NCBI GenBank assembly: GCA_031284385.1
Contig: JAISZZ010000026.1
Location: forward strand, 1-7,272
Reading direction: 5' to 3'
From: Treponema sp.
GTDB taxonomy: Bacteria > Spirochaetota > Spirochaetia > Treponematales > Breznakiellaceae
DNA length: 7,272 nucleotides
Shown here: piece after piece, positions 1 to 5,717 of the stretch
Numbering within the stretch: position 1 is the stretch's first letter
How the letters are laid out: the number at the start of each line of letters is the position of its first letter
Program-made: the position numbers and the translations under genes
The notes under the pieces: generated by a model
Seen by the model: only the letters and a program-made list of their open reading frames with translations
Told to the model about the DNA's origin: nothing
The model's database searches: none

Positions 1-117
1 CTGAGGCATCGGATCAGGCGGGCATATCGCAGGACTTGTTATTTTTCTAAGAAGTTGTTCAACCACAGGAAAGCTTTTGATATGGCTTTCTTTTACATCA
101 ATTATGGTTTTGTTTGA
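1..117 (+). CDS. IS1-family-like transposase, C-terminal fragment
   Basis: Frame 1 is open from the window edge to TGA at 115-117 and encodes 38 residues. The middle part reads RRTCYFSKKLFNH and the end is AFFYINYGFV. This matches the tail pattern of IS1-type (InsB-like) DDE transposases: a basic stretch, then R-[RK]-T-x-x-FSK, a histidine several residues on, and an amphipathic helix rich in aromatic residues before the stop. The catalytic residues lie upstream of the window, so it is not possible to say whether the gene is intact. The opposite strand is also open here but lacks a usable start, so the + strand is preferred. It points towards the operon promoter and could in principle feed transcription into it. 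Family assignment rests on pattern recognition only. Confidence 0.6.
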   Translation: MRHRIRRAYRRTCYFSKKLFNHRKAFDMAFFYINYGFV

Positions 118-143
118 GAACCCATCATACTTTCTGGATCACC
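1..143 (+). mobile_element. Right-hand end of an IS1-like insertion sequence (partial)
   Basis: The bases contain the 3' end of a transposase-like reading frame (stop at 115-117) followed by 26 bases ending in GGATCACC at 136-143. On the opposite strand this end reads inward as GGTGATCC. IS1-family terminal repeats are known to begin GGTGATG and to be about 23 bp long, with the transposase stop close to the right end, so 121-143 is the likely terminal repeat. IS1-type elements usually duplicate 8-9 bp of target, which would make TCCAAATTT (144-152) the duplicate; the other copy lies outside the window. The family is inferred from the protein tail and the terminal bases. The exact boundary is uncertain by a few bases. 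Confidence 0.55.
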
Positions 144-146
144 TCC

Positions 147-204
147 AAATTTTTTTCATTTTTTTTACTTGACAAGCCGAAAAACCAGGGGTATACTCGT
201 TTAA
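147..204 (+). promoter_or_regulatory. Sigma-70 promoter of the sugar operon, with UP-like A/T tract
   Basis: The -35 box is a perfect TTGACA at 169-174 and the -10 box is TATACT (5 of 6 consensus) at 192-197, separated by exactly 17 bases. Transcription would start near 204. Upstream of the -35 box, 147-167 is almost pure A/T with long T runs, the position and composition of an UP element. The resulting leader is about 48 nt. This is one of the strongest promoter matches possible, as expected for an operon kept off by a repressor. Confidence 0.83.
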
Positions 205-218
205 TCAAAACGTTTTGA
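205..218 (+). promoter_or_regulatory. LacI-family operator, perfect 14-bp palindrome
   Basis: TCAAAACGTTTTGA is identical to its reverse complement and has a central CG, the step where the hinge-helix leucine of LacI-family repressors inserts. It begins at the predicted transcription start, where a bound repressor would block promoter clearance. The LacI-type gene at the end of the same operon is the obvious candidate to bind it. It resembles the catabolite-response element consensus (TGnAAnCGnTTnCA) but has C and G swapped at symmetrical positions 2 and 13, so a pathway-specific regulator is more likely than a global one. Confidence 0.78.
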
Positions 219-223
219 CAAAA

Positions 224-238
224 TAGTCAAAATGACTA
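224..238 (+). repeat. Second inverted repeat in the operon leader (TAGTCA-AAA-TGACTA)
   Basis: Two perfect 6-base arms (224-229 and 233-238) flank AAA. It lies 5 bp downstream of the 14-bp palindrome and 2 bases before the GGGGG ribosome binding site at 241-245. It could be a second protein-binding site or a small RNA hairpin beside the ribosome binding site. A 3-nt loop on a mostly A/U stem would be weak as RNA, so a DNA site is at least as likely. The repeat is certain; its function is not. Confidence 0.5.
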
Positions 239-251
239 AAGGGGGATAAAG

Positions 252-1502
252 ATGAAAAAAATTCTTGTTTTGGGGGCCGGTCTGTTTATCATGTTGTCAG
301 TATTTTCCGCATGCCGGAAAGAGACGGGCAACGGCCCGGTTACGTTGTCTGTTGTCTGGTTCAACGACAACAACGAGTCGGAAATCTTTGAGCGGACGAT
401 GAAAGACTATCTTGACGCTCATCCGAATATCAAACTTGATATACAGTTGCTCGCGTATTCCGACTATGATCAGAAGCTCAAATTGATGATATCAGGCGGT
501 AATCCTCCTGATATTGCCAGGTTAACAACAGGTTCTATCGTCCTTTTCGCCGATCAATGCCTGCCGCTTGACTCCTACATTTCTGATTTGAATGAACTCA
601 AAAAAGGATTTATGCCTTCCATGCTTGAGTTTGCCAATAACAGTCAAGGAGAGTTGATCGCGTTTCCCAGCGAGGCGACGGGAAATGGAATGCTTGTCAA
701 CAAGACGGCGTTTAAAAATGCCGGAATTGATGTTGACGTGATTTCGCGAGAGTGGACGTGGGATCAATGGCAGGATGAGACAAAGAAAGTGATTTCCGCG
801 AATCCGAATATGAAGTATGGCCTTGCGCTGGACTTTACTATTCACCGTTTCGCGACCATTTTGTACCAATTCGGAGGCCATTTTCTCAATACAAATCAGA
901 CGGGAATGGCGTTCGCCAGTCCAGAAAATATTAATGCCATTAATTTTTTTAAATCGATAACCGATAATGGACTGGTCACACCATCGGTATGGCTTGGTTC
1001 TGAAAACGCAAGTGAGTTGTTTCAGGCGGGTCTTGTCGCCTGCCATATCGGCGGTAGTTGGAACATCCTTTCTAACAATAATAACATTAAAGACTTCGAA
1101 TGGGGCGCGGTCCGCAATCCGATTGGTACTACGCGATCTTCGGTACCGGGAGGAAAATTTATCGCTTCGTTTAAAGGTTCAAAATATCCTGCCGAAGCTG
1201 TCGATTTCATAAAAGTATTCTCCGATAAAAAACACCTGAGCGAGTATGTCCGCGATACGTTTAATATGACGTCTCGTGTTGACCTCTCCGTTGAGTATTC
1301 TTCCAATACACAGGACTTTGCGGTGTTTGCGGAAGACTTAGGGGTAACTCCTTCGTATACCGCCGCTGAGTTCAAAAATCCCGCGGTTATGAGCATTCAA
1401 CCTTACGTGCGTGAACAGATTGTCGAAGTTTTACAGGAACATATCACCGCCGAACAGGCCGCCGCGAATATTGATAAAGAAGGAGCTAAGTATTTTAATT
1501 AG
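252..1502 (+). CDS. CUT1-type ABC transporter sugar-binding lipoprotein
   Basis: This 416-residue protein is the extracellular solute-binding component (SBP family 1) of a carbohydrate importer, expected to be lipid-anchored outside the cytoplasmic membrane and to deliver ligand to the two permeases downstream. Residues 1-20 form a signal peptide (KK, a hydrophobic core, then VFSA) followed by Cys21, a slightly relaxed lipobox. Mature-domain signs are a short beta strand near 31-37, GGNPPDIAR (82-90) as found in family 1 binding proteins, FPSEATGNGMLVNK near 138-151 (the usual inter-lobe segment), a WTWDQW stretch at 168-173 and GGSWNI near 267-272. Length is normal for the family. The start is fixed by GGGGG at 241-245, 6 bases before ATG. 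It is the first gene of the operon. Aromatic residues suggest a carbohydrate ligand, but its identity cannot be read. Confidence 0.93.
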   Translation: MKKILVLGAGLFIMLSVFSACRKETGNGPVTLSVVWFNDNNESEIFERTMKDYLDAHPNIKLDIQLLAYSDYDQKLKLMISGGNPPDIARLTTGSIVLFADQCLPLDSYISDLNELKKGFMPSMLEFANNSQGELIAFPSEATGNGMLVNKTAFKNAGIDVDVISREWTWDQWQDETKKVISANPNMKYGLALDFTIHRFATILYQFGGHFLNTNQTGMAFASPENINAINFFKSITDNGLVTPSVWLGSENASELFQAGLVACHIGGSWNILSNNNNIKDFEWGAVRNPIGTTRSSVPGGKFIASFKGSKYPAEAVDFIKVFSDKKHLSEYVRDTFNMTSRVDLSVEYSSNTQDFAVFAEDLGVTPSYTAAEFKNPAVMSIQPYVREQIVEVLQEHITAEQAAANIDKEGAKYFN

Positions 1503-1534
1503 CGGGTATTTCTCTTTGGTGTTGTTGTGAGACA

Positions 1535-1553
1535 GTTTTTTCTCTAAAAAAAC
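1535..1553 (+). other. A/U-rich inverted repeat between binding protein and permease genes
   Basis: GTTTTTT (1535-1541) and AAAAAAC (1547-1553) can pair with a 5-base loop. It lies in the 75-base gap between the binding-protein stop and the preferred start of the first permease, which is the widest gap in the operon. Hairpins here often raise the amount of binding-protein mRNA relative to permease mRNA, but this stem is nearly all A-U and may be unstable. Confidence 0.25.
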
Positions 1554-1577
1554 CGGGATATGGTAAAGGAGGCTGAT

Positions 1578-2468
1578 ATGAAAAAAAGACGCTATGGCAA
1601 TTTTAATCAAATAAAAGCGCCGTTTTTATTTTTGTTTCCTAGTATGGTAATTTTTCTTCTTTTTATTATTATCCCGGCGTTTAATGGGCTTCGTATGTCT
1701 TTTATGCGGTGGAGTGTTTTTGAAAAGCCGGTTTTTACGGGAATTGAAAATTTCGCGCGGATTCTTAAAGATCAAGTGTTTTGGATCACTGTCCGCAATA
1801 CGGTTACCTATTCAGTTTTGATGGTTGCGCTGCTCTTGGTCTGTTCATTGACTCTCGCTATGCTGTTTCACGGAAGAGTCATCGGCGGCGAAACTATATT
1901 CCGCGCCGTTTTTTATATACCGTCATTACTCAGCATGATTACCGTGGGCATAGCTTGGCGTTTTATTTTTGGCGATGAGATGGGGATACTCAATTACCTT
2001 TTACGGCAAGCCGGAAAACAGCCTATTGGTTGGCTTACGGACGGCCGTATCGCAATGCGGAGCGTTGTTTTCGTATCGATTTGGGCTTACTCCGGTTACT
2101 ATATGGTTATTTTTATATCGGGACTACAGGCTATTCCAGAGGACCTCTATGAGGCGGCGAGGATTGACGGCGCTTCGCCGGTAAAAATATTTTTTAACAT
2201 CACGATTCCGATGTTGAAAAGCACTACCCTTGTTGTTTTGATATTGGCGACCATCAACGCGTTTAAATCATACGAATTGGTACTGGTTATGACAAACGGC
2301 GGACCTGGTTATGCCACAAAGTTTATTGTCCAGCAGGTGTATCAGATCGCCTTTATGGAAGATCGGCTCGGTTACGCGTCCGCCATGTCTCTGGTACTCA
2401 TGGTTATTATCGCGATATTTACGGCAATTCAATTTAAGATAAGCGGGAAGGAGCAAGACTATGAATAA
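1578..2468 (+). CDS. CUT1 ABC transporter permease, MalF/UgpA type
   Basis: This 296-residue inner-membrane protein is one half of the channel of the sugar importer. It has about six hydrophobic segments (near residues 14-36, 73-97, 107-131, 161-183, 216-236 and 265-286). The cytoplasmic EAA loop that docks the ATPase is complete at 192-211 (EAARIDGAS followed by IP), and TNGGPGYAT at 239-247 is the conserved MalF/UgpA C-terminal motif. The reading frame extends to an ATG at 1560, but ATG 1578 is chosen because AAAGGAGG (1565-1572) sits 5 bases before it and the product then starts MKKRR, a normal positive-inside N-terminus. Its last 8 bases overlap the start of the next permease, suggesting translational coupling. 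Expected partners are the lipoprotein at 252-1502, the permease at 2461-3324 and an ATPase not encoded here. Confidence 0.95.
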   Translation: MKKRRYGNFNQIKAPFLFLFPSMVIFLLFIIIPAFNGLRMSFMRWSVFEKPVFTGIENFARILKDQVFWITVRNTVTYSVLMVALLLVCSLTLAMLFHGRVIGGETIFRAVFYIPSLLSMITVGIAWRFIFGDEMGILNYLLRQAGKQPIGWLTDGRIAMRSVVFVSIWAYSGYYMVIFISGLQAIPEDLYEAARIDGASPVKIFFNITIPMLKSTTLVVLILATINAFKSYELVLVMTNGGPGYATKFIVQQVYQIAFMEDRLGYASAMSLVLMVIIAIFTAIQFKISGKEQDYE

Positions 2469-3324
2469 CCTAGAGAAAGGCGCCTCAAGAAAGTCGGTCG
2501 TTCTTTCCATACGCGCAAAGAAAGCGCTGTTTGCCATTGTAGGCATTACATTGGCTTTATGTACGCTTTTTCCCGTGTTATGGGCCATTGTATCGTCTTT
2601 TAAACCGCAATCCGAGCTTTTTTCTTTTCCGATGACATTCTTTCCCAAACACTGGACACTGGGAAATTACTTTTCTACCTTCCGCCGAGGGAATTTTCTC
2701 GTCTATTTTTCAAACACCATATTTGTCTCCGTCGTATCGGCACTGATAACCGTTGTCATCAATATCATGGCCGGTTATGCTTTATCAAAATATATCTTTC
2801 CCGGGCGTGAAATTATTTTCGGCGTGATGATCACAACGCTGATGATTCCGCTTCAGGTTATTATGATACCGATTTTTCTCCAGTTAAAAAATATGGGCCT
2901 TTTGAATTCGCTCTGGGGTATTATCATTCCGCCGGCGGCGACGCCGACAGGCATATTCCTTGCCCGGCAGTATCTGGTGACACTTCCTGATTCATTAATT
3001 GAGGCTTCGCGCATTGACGGCGGCAATGAGTTTTTCATTTTCACAAGAATAATTTTTCCGCTTGCTAAGCCAGTCGCCGCGACGATTGCGATATTCGCTT
3101 TTATGTGGCGCTGGAATGATTATCTGTGGCCGTTGATTGTCATTACGAAAAACAACAAACAGACTATTCAGCAGGCGCTTGTGACTTTTGTCGGACAGTA
3201 TCAGATTAACTGGTCAGAACTTCTCGCAATGACAACAGTTGCAATCATCCCAATTATCATTGTATTCCTTTCAATGCAGAGATTCTTCATGCGGGGAATA
3301 ACGGCAGGTGCGGTAAAAGGATAG
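2461..3324 (+). CDS. CUT1 ABC transporter permease, MalG/UgpE type
   Basis: This 287-residue inner-membrane protein is the second half of the importer channel. It has about six hydrophobic segments (near 24-46, 82-108, 118-140, 149-170, 202-226 and 255-275). The EAA loop is present at 181-200 (EASRIDGGN ending in FP), FMWRWNDYLWPLIV at 214-227 is a MalG/UgpE signature, and the C-terminus MRGITAGAVKG is typical of CUT1 permeases. The start at 2461 overlaps the preceding gene's stop by 8 bases and has AAGGAG at 2448-2453, 7 bases upstream. Length and motifs are complete, so the protein should be functional. Confidence 0.95.
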   Translation: MNNLEKGASRKSVVLSIRAKKALFAIVGITLALCTLFPVLWAIVSSFKPQSELFSFPMTFFPKHWTLGNYFSTFRRGNFLVYFSNTIFVSVVSALITVVINIMAGYALSKYIFPGREIIFGVMITTLMIPLQVIMIPIFLQLKNMGLLNSLWGIIIPPAATPTGIFLARQYLVTLPDSLIEASRIDGGNEFFIFTRIIFPLAKPVAATIAIFAFMWRWNDYLWPLIVITKNNKQTIQQALVTFVGQYQINWSELLAMTTVAIIPIIIVFLSMQRFFMRGITAGAVKG

Positions 3325-3347
3325 ATTTTCAAACGGTTTATGAAAAT
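3325..3347 (+). repeat. Inverted repeat after the second permease gene
   Basis: ATTTTCA (3325-3331) and TGAAAAT (3341-3347) are perfect 7-base arms around a 9-base spacer, directly after the permease stop codon. With a two-base bulge the pairing can extend to TAGA/TCTA (3322-3325 and 3349-3352). No T run follows, so it is not a terminator. It may separate or stabilise the transporter and dehydrogenase parts of the transcript, or be a weak protein-binding site. Confidence 0.35.
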
Positions 3348-3372
3348 ATCTATAATCTTGTTAAGGAGGACT

Positions 3373-3384
3373 ATGACACGATGA
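3373..3384 (+). promoter_or_regulatory. Three-codon mini-ORF overlapping the dehydrogenase start
   Basis: ATG ACA CGA TGA lies directly behind the strong AAGGAGG (3363-3369), and its stop shares the ATGA at 3381-3384 with the dehydrogenase start. Its ATG is only 3 bases from the AAGGAGG, which is too close for efficient initiation, while the real start is 11 bases away, near the upper limit. Initiation could be shared or coupled; it may equally be chance. Confidence 0.2.
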
Positions 3385-4553
3385 TTAACATCGCTATTAT
3401 TGGAACGGGTAATATTGCCCATATGCATGCCGATGGCTATCTGGCCTTTCCGGATCGGTGTAGAATTACTCATATCGCGGATATATACCCTGAAAAAATG
3501 GATGAGATGATAAAAAAATACGGACTTACAGTAAAGACAGCGAAATCTTATAAAGAATTTCTGGATGAGCCGATCGATTTGGTCAGTATTTGTTCGCCGC
3601 CTTATTGCCACGCGGAGATTAGCATTGACTTCTTGAAGGCCGGTAAAAACGTACTGGTTGAAAAACCAATGGCCGCCTCACTCGAAGAATGTGACAAGAT
3701 GCTCGCCGCCGCGGGACAGAGCGGTAAGGTCTTTTCCGTTGTGGCTCAAAACCGTTTCCGTGATCCTATCTACAATCTAAAAAAGACCCTTGACGCCGGA
3801 CTCATCGGCAGGATTGTCCATGCGCAGGTCGATTCGCTGTGGAACCGGGGCCATTCCTATTATGATCTATGGTGGCGGGGCACTTGGGAGAAGGAAGGCG
3901 GAGGGTGTACTTTGAACCACGCCGTTCATCATATTGACATGCTCGGATGGATGTTAGGGCTTCCCGAAGAGGTGATCGCCATGATCAGTAACGCGAACCA
4001 CGATAACGCGGAGGTCGAAGACATTTCAGTATCCGTTCTCAAATACGGCAAAAGCAATAAGACAAATCCCGGAGCGCTGGCCCAGATCACCGCGTCGGTA
4101 GTTCATCATGGGGAGGAGCAGCGGATCATCTTTCAGGGAGAGAAAGCAAGAATTTCCGCGCCCTGGAAATCTACCGCTCAGGTTTTTCAGGAGAACGGTT
4201 TTCCATTCAGTAATCGGCAGGATGACGAGATTATCAAAAATTTGAATGATTTTTATGATGGGCTTCCCAAATTAAAATACATAGGCCATACCGGACAAAT
4301 TGATAATGTTCTTACGGCTATCGAAACAGGCGGCGAACCGCTGATCGGTGGGGAGGATGGCAGATTCACGATTGAGCTTATCACCGCGATATACAAGGCG
4401 GGGAGTACGGGCCGAACAGTACGTCTTCCCATTAAGAAGGACGACTCGTTCTACACCGTATCCGGGATCATGAAAGGAGTACCGCGTTTTTACCAGAAAA
4501 GCGTGTCGATAGAAAATTTCGCCGACCCTATTACCGTGGGCCGTGGATATTAG
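3381..4553 (+). CDS. Gfo/Idh/MocA-family dehydrogenase, first of two
   Basis: This 390-residue cytoplasmic enzyme is a predicted NAD(P)-dependent oxidoreductase acting on a sugar, polyol or cyclitol. The N-terminal Rossmann fold shows the nucleotide loop GTGNIA (8-13) and an acidic residue at the end of strand 2 (IADIYP, 32-37), favouring NAD(H). VLVEKP (91-96) holds the usual catalytic Lys95. GGGCTLNHAVHHID (173-186) is the second active-site motif, with Asn179 where many relatives have Asp and with His183 kept. The ~40 residues after RLPI (348-351) form an extra tail with FYQKSVSIENF. ATG 3381 is taken because it starts directly on the Rossmann strand. The Shine-Dalgarno AAGGAGG (3363-3369) is rather far, 11 bases away. 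It follows the transporter, so it probably handles the imported compound. The exact substrate is not identifiable. Confidence 0.93.
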   Translation: MINIAIIGTGNIAHMHADGYLAFPDRCRITHIADIYPEKMDEMIKKYGLTVKTAKSYKEFLDEPIDLVSICSPPYCHAEISIDFLKAGKNVLVEKPMAASLEECDKMLAAAGQSGKVFSVVAQNRFRDPIYNLKKTLDAGLIGRIVHAQVDSLWNRGHSYYDLWWRGTWEKEGGGCTLNHAVHHIDMLGWMLGLPEEVIAMISNANHDNAEVEDISVSVLKYGKSNKTNPGALAQITASVVHHGEEQRIIFQGEKARISAPWKSTAQVFQENGFPFSNRQDDEIIKNLNDFYDGLPKLKYIGHTGQIDNVLTAIETGGEPLIGGEDGRFTIELITAIYKAGSTGRTVRLPIKKDDSFYTVSGIMKGVPRFYQKSVSIENFADPITVGRGY

Positions 4554-4565
4554 GAAGGGGTAACT

Positions 4566-5705
4566 ATGGCGGTTAGTGGTATGAATTACGCTCCTGTGGG
4601 AAAGCCAAGTCCCGTGGTTAAGAAAGGCGAATTTATTTTTTCCACGATTGCTCTTGATCATGGACATATTTACGGCATCAGCAATGGCTTGATCGAGGCA
4701 GGCGGTACGTTAAAGAGCGTTTATGATCCCGATCCAAAAAAGGTTGACGAGTTCATCGCTAAATTCCCTGGCGTCAAACCGGCCCGGAGCGAAACAGAAA
4801 TTTTGTCCGATCCTGAAGTGCGTCTCGTTGCGGGCGCGGCGGTCACTTCGGAACGCTGCGCTCTAGGTCTTCGTGTGATGTCGGCAGGCAAAGATTACTT
4901 TACCGATAAGGCTCCTCTCACCACTCTGGAACAGCTTGAGGCGGCCAAGGCAAAGGTGAAGGAAACCGGTAAGAAGTATATGGTCTACTACAGTGAACGG
5001 ATTCATGTCGAAAGCGCCGTTTTTGCCGGACAGCTCATTGAGCAAGGAGCTATCGGCAGGGTAATTCAGGTACTCGGTATTGGGCCCCACCGGATTGGTA
5101 ATCCAGAGCAGCGGCCTTCCTGGTTTTACCAGAGAAGTAAATACGGGGGCATACTCTGCGATATTGGCAGCCATCAGATCGAACAATTTTTGTTTTATGC
5201 CGGCTGCGAAGACGCACGGGTTGTCTATGCCGCCGCCGCCAACTATAATAATCCAGGGTTTCCCGAATTGGAAGATTTCGGCGAGGCGAATCTTATAGGT
5301 GACAATGGCGCGAGGAACTATTTCAGGGTTGATTGGTTTACGCCTGACGCTCTCAATACTTGGGGTGACGGACGATTGTTCATTCTTGGAACAAAGGGTT
5401 ATATTGAACAGCGTAAGTACGCAAACATTGGAACCGGAAAACCCGGCGGTGGCCATGTCTATCTGGTGAACGATAAAGAAGATGCCTACTACAATGTTGA
5501 AGGCAGAGTGGGGTATCCTTATTTCGGACGTTTGATTTTTGATTGCCTCAACCGCACGGAAAACGCGATGACCCAGGAACACGCTTTTAAGGCGGCGGAG
5601 TTGTGTATTAAGGCTCAAATACAGGCGGATAGGGCTAAAAAGGAGTTGGATAACAAAGATTCATTTCTAAAGCTACCGGTTGACACTTCATTTGAAAACC
5701 TGTAA
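4566..5705 (+). CDS. Gfo/Idh/MocA-family dehydrogenase, second, with an atypical nucleotide loop
   Basis: This 379-residue predicted cytoplasmic oxidoreductase begins with about 22 residues before the first Rossmann strand (FIFSTIAL, 23-30). Where relatives carry GxGxxG/A it has ALDHGHIYG (29-37), a variant I recognise from a subgroup of this superfamily. Strand 2 ends in VYDPDP (52-57). The usual EKP is replaced by DKAP (114-117), keeping the catalytic Lys115. GGILCDIGSHQIE (194-206) keeps the D-x-G-x-H active-site motif (Asp199, Gly201, His203), so activity is expected. ATG 4566 has GGAAGGGG (4553-4560) 5 bases upstream; Met6 (4581) is a possible alternative start with no good ribosome site. 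It begins 12 bases after the first dehydrogenase. The two are only distantly alike and probably catalyse different steps of one pathway, for example oxidation then reduction of a keto intermediate; that is inference. Confidence 0.91.
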   Translation: MAVSGMNYAPVGKPSPVVKKGEFIFSTIALDHGHIYGISNGLIEAGGTLKSVYDPDPKKVDEFIAKFPGVKPARSETEILSDPEVRLVAGAAVTSERCALGLRVMSAGKDYFTDKAPLTTLEQLEAAKAKVKETGKKYMVYYSERIHVESAVFAGQLIEQGAIGRVIQVLGIGPHRIGNPEQRPSWFYQRSKYGGILCDIGSHQIEQFLFYAGCEDARVVYAAAANYNNPGFPELEDFGEANLIGDNGARNYFRVDWFTPDALNTWGDGRLFILGTKGYIEQRKYANIGTGKPGGGHVYLVNDKEDAYYNVEGRVGYPYFGRLIFDCLNRTENAMTQEHAFKAAELCIKAQIQADRAKKELDNKDSFLKLPVDTSFENL

Positions 5706-5717
5706 TATAGGAATATT

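Noticed and set aside
1..146. A divergent - strand gene with a strong GGAGGTG ribosome site (146-140), ATG at 128 and an open frame from 111 to 1
   Set aside because: The ATG frame stops after eight codons, and the open frame has no start unless one A is added to the run at 108-111. The + strand frame over the same bases ends in a recognisable IS1-type transposase tail, and the GGTGATCC stretch is better explained as that element's terminal repeat.
136..146. GGATCACCTCC, identical to the 3' end of 16S rRNA
   Set aside because: No 16S rRNA sequence precedes it; the match is explained by the IS1-like terminus ending GGATCACC.
151..166. Long T runs as an intrinsic terminator of the transposase gene
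   Set aside because: No stable G/C hairpin precedes the T tract; its place next to the -35 box fits an UP-like element better.
205..218. Catabolite-response element for CcpA
   Set aside because: The consensus requires TG at the left and CA at the right of the half-sites; here they are TC and GA, so a dedicated LacI-type repressor fits better.
522..1046. 174-codon open frame on the - strand inside the binding-protein gene
   Set aside because: Antisense shadow of a well-supported lipoprotein gene, with no recognisable motif in its translation.
1560..1577. ATG 1560 as the start of the first permease
   Set aside because: It would precede the strong AAAGGAGG (1565-1572) and give an extra MVKEAD; ATG 1578 has ideal spacing and a normal N-terminus.
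4863..5618. 251-codon open frame on the - strand inside the second dehydrogenase gene
   Set aside because: It is fully antisense to a gene with clear family motifs, has no recognisable domains, and such frames are common opposite GC-richer coding sequence.
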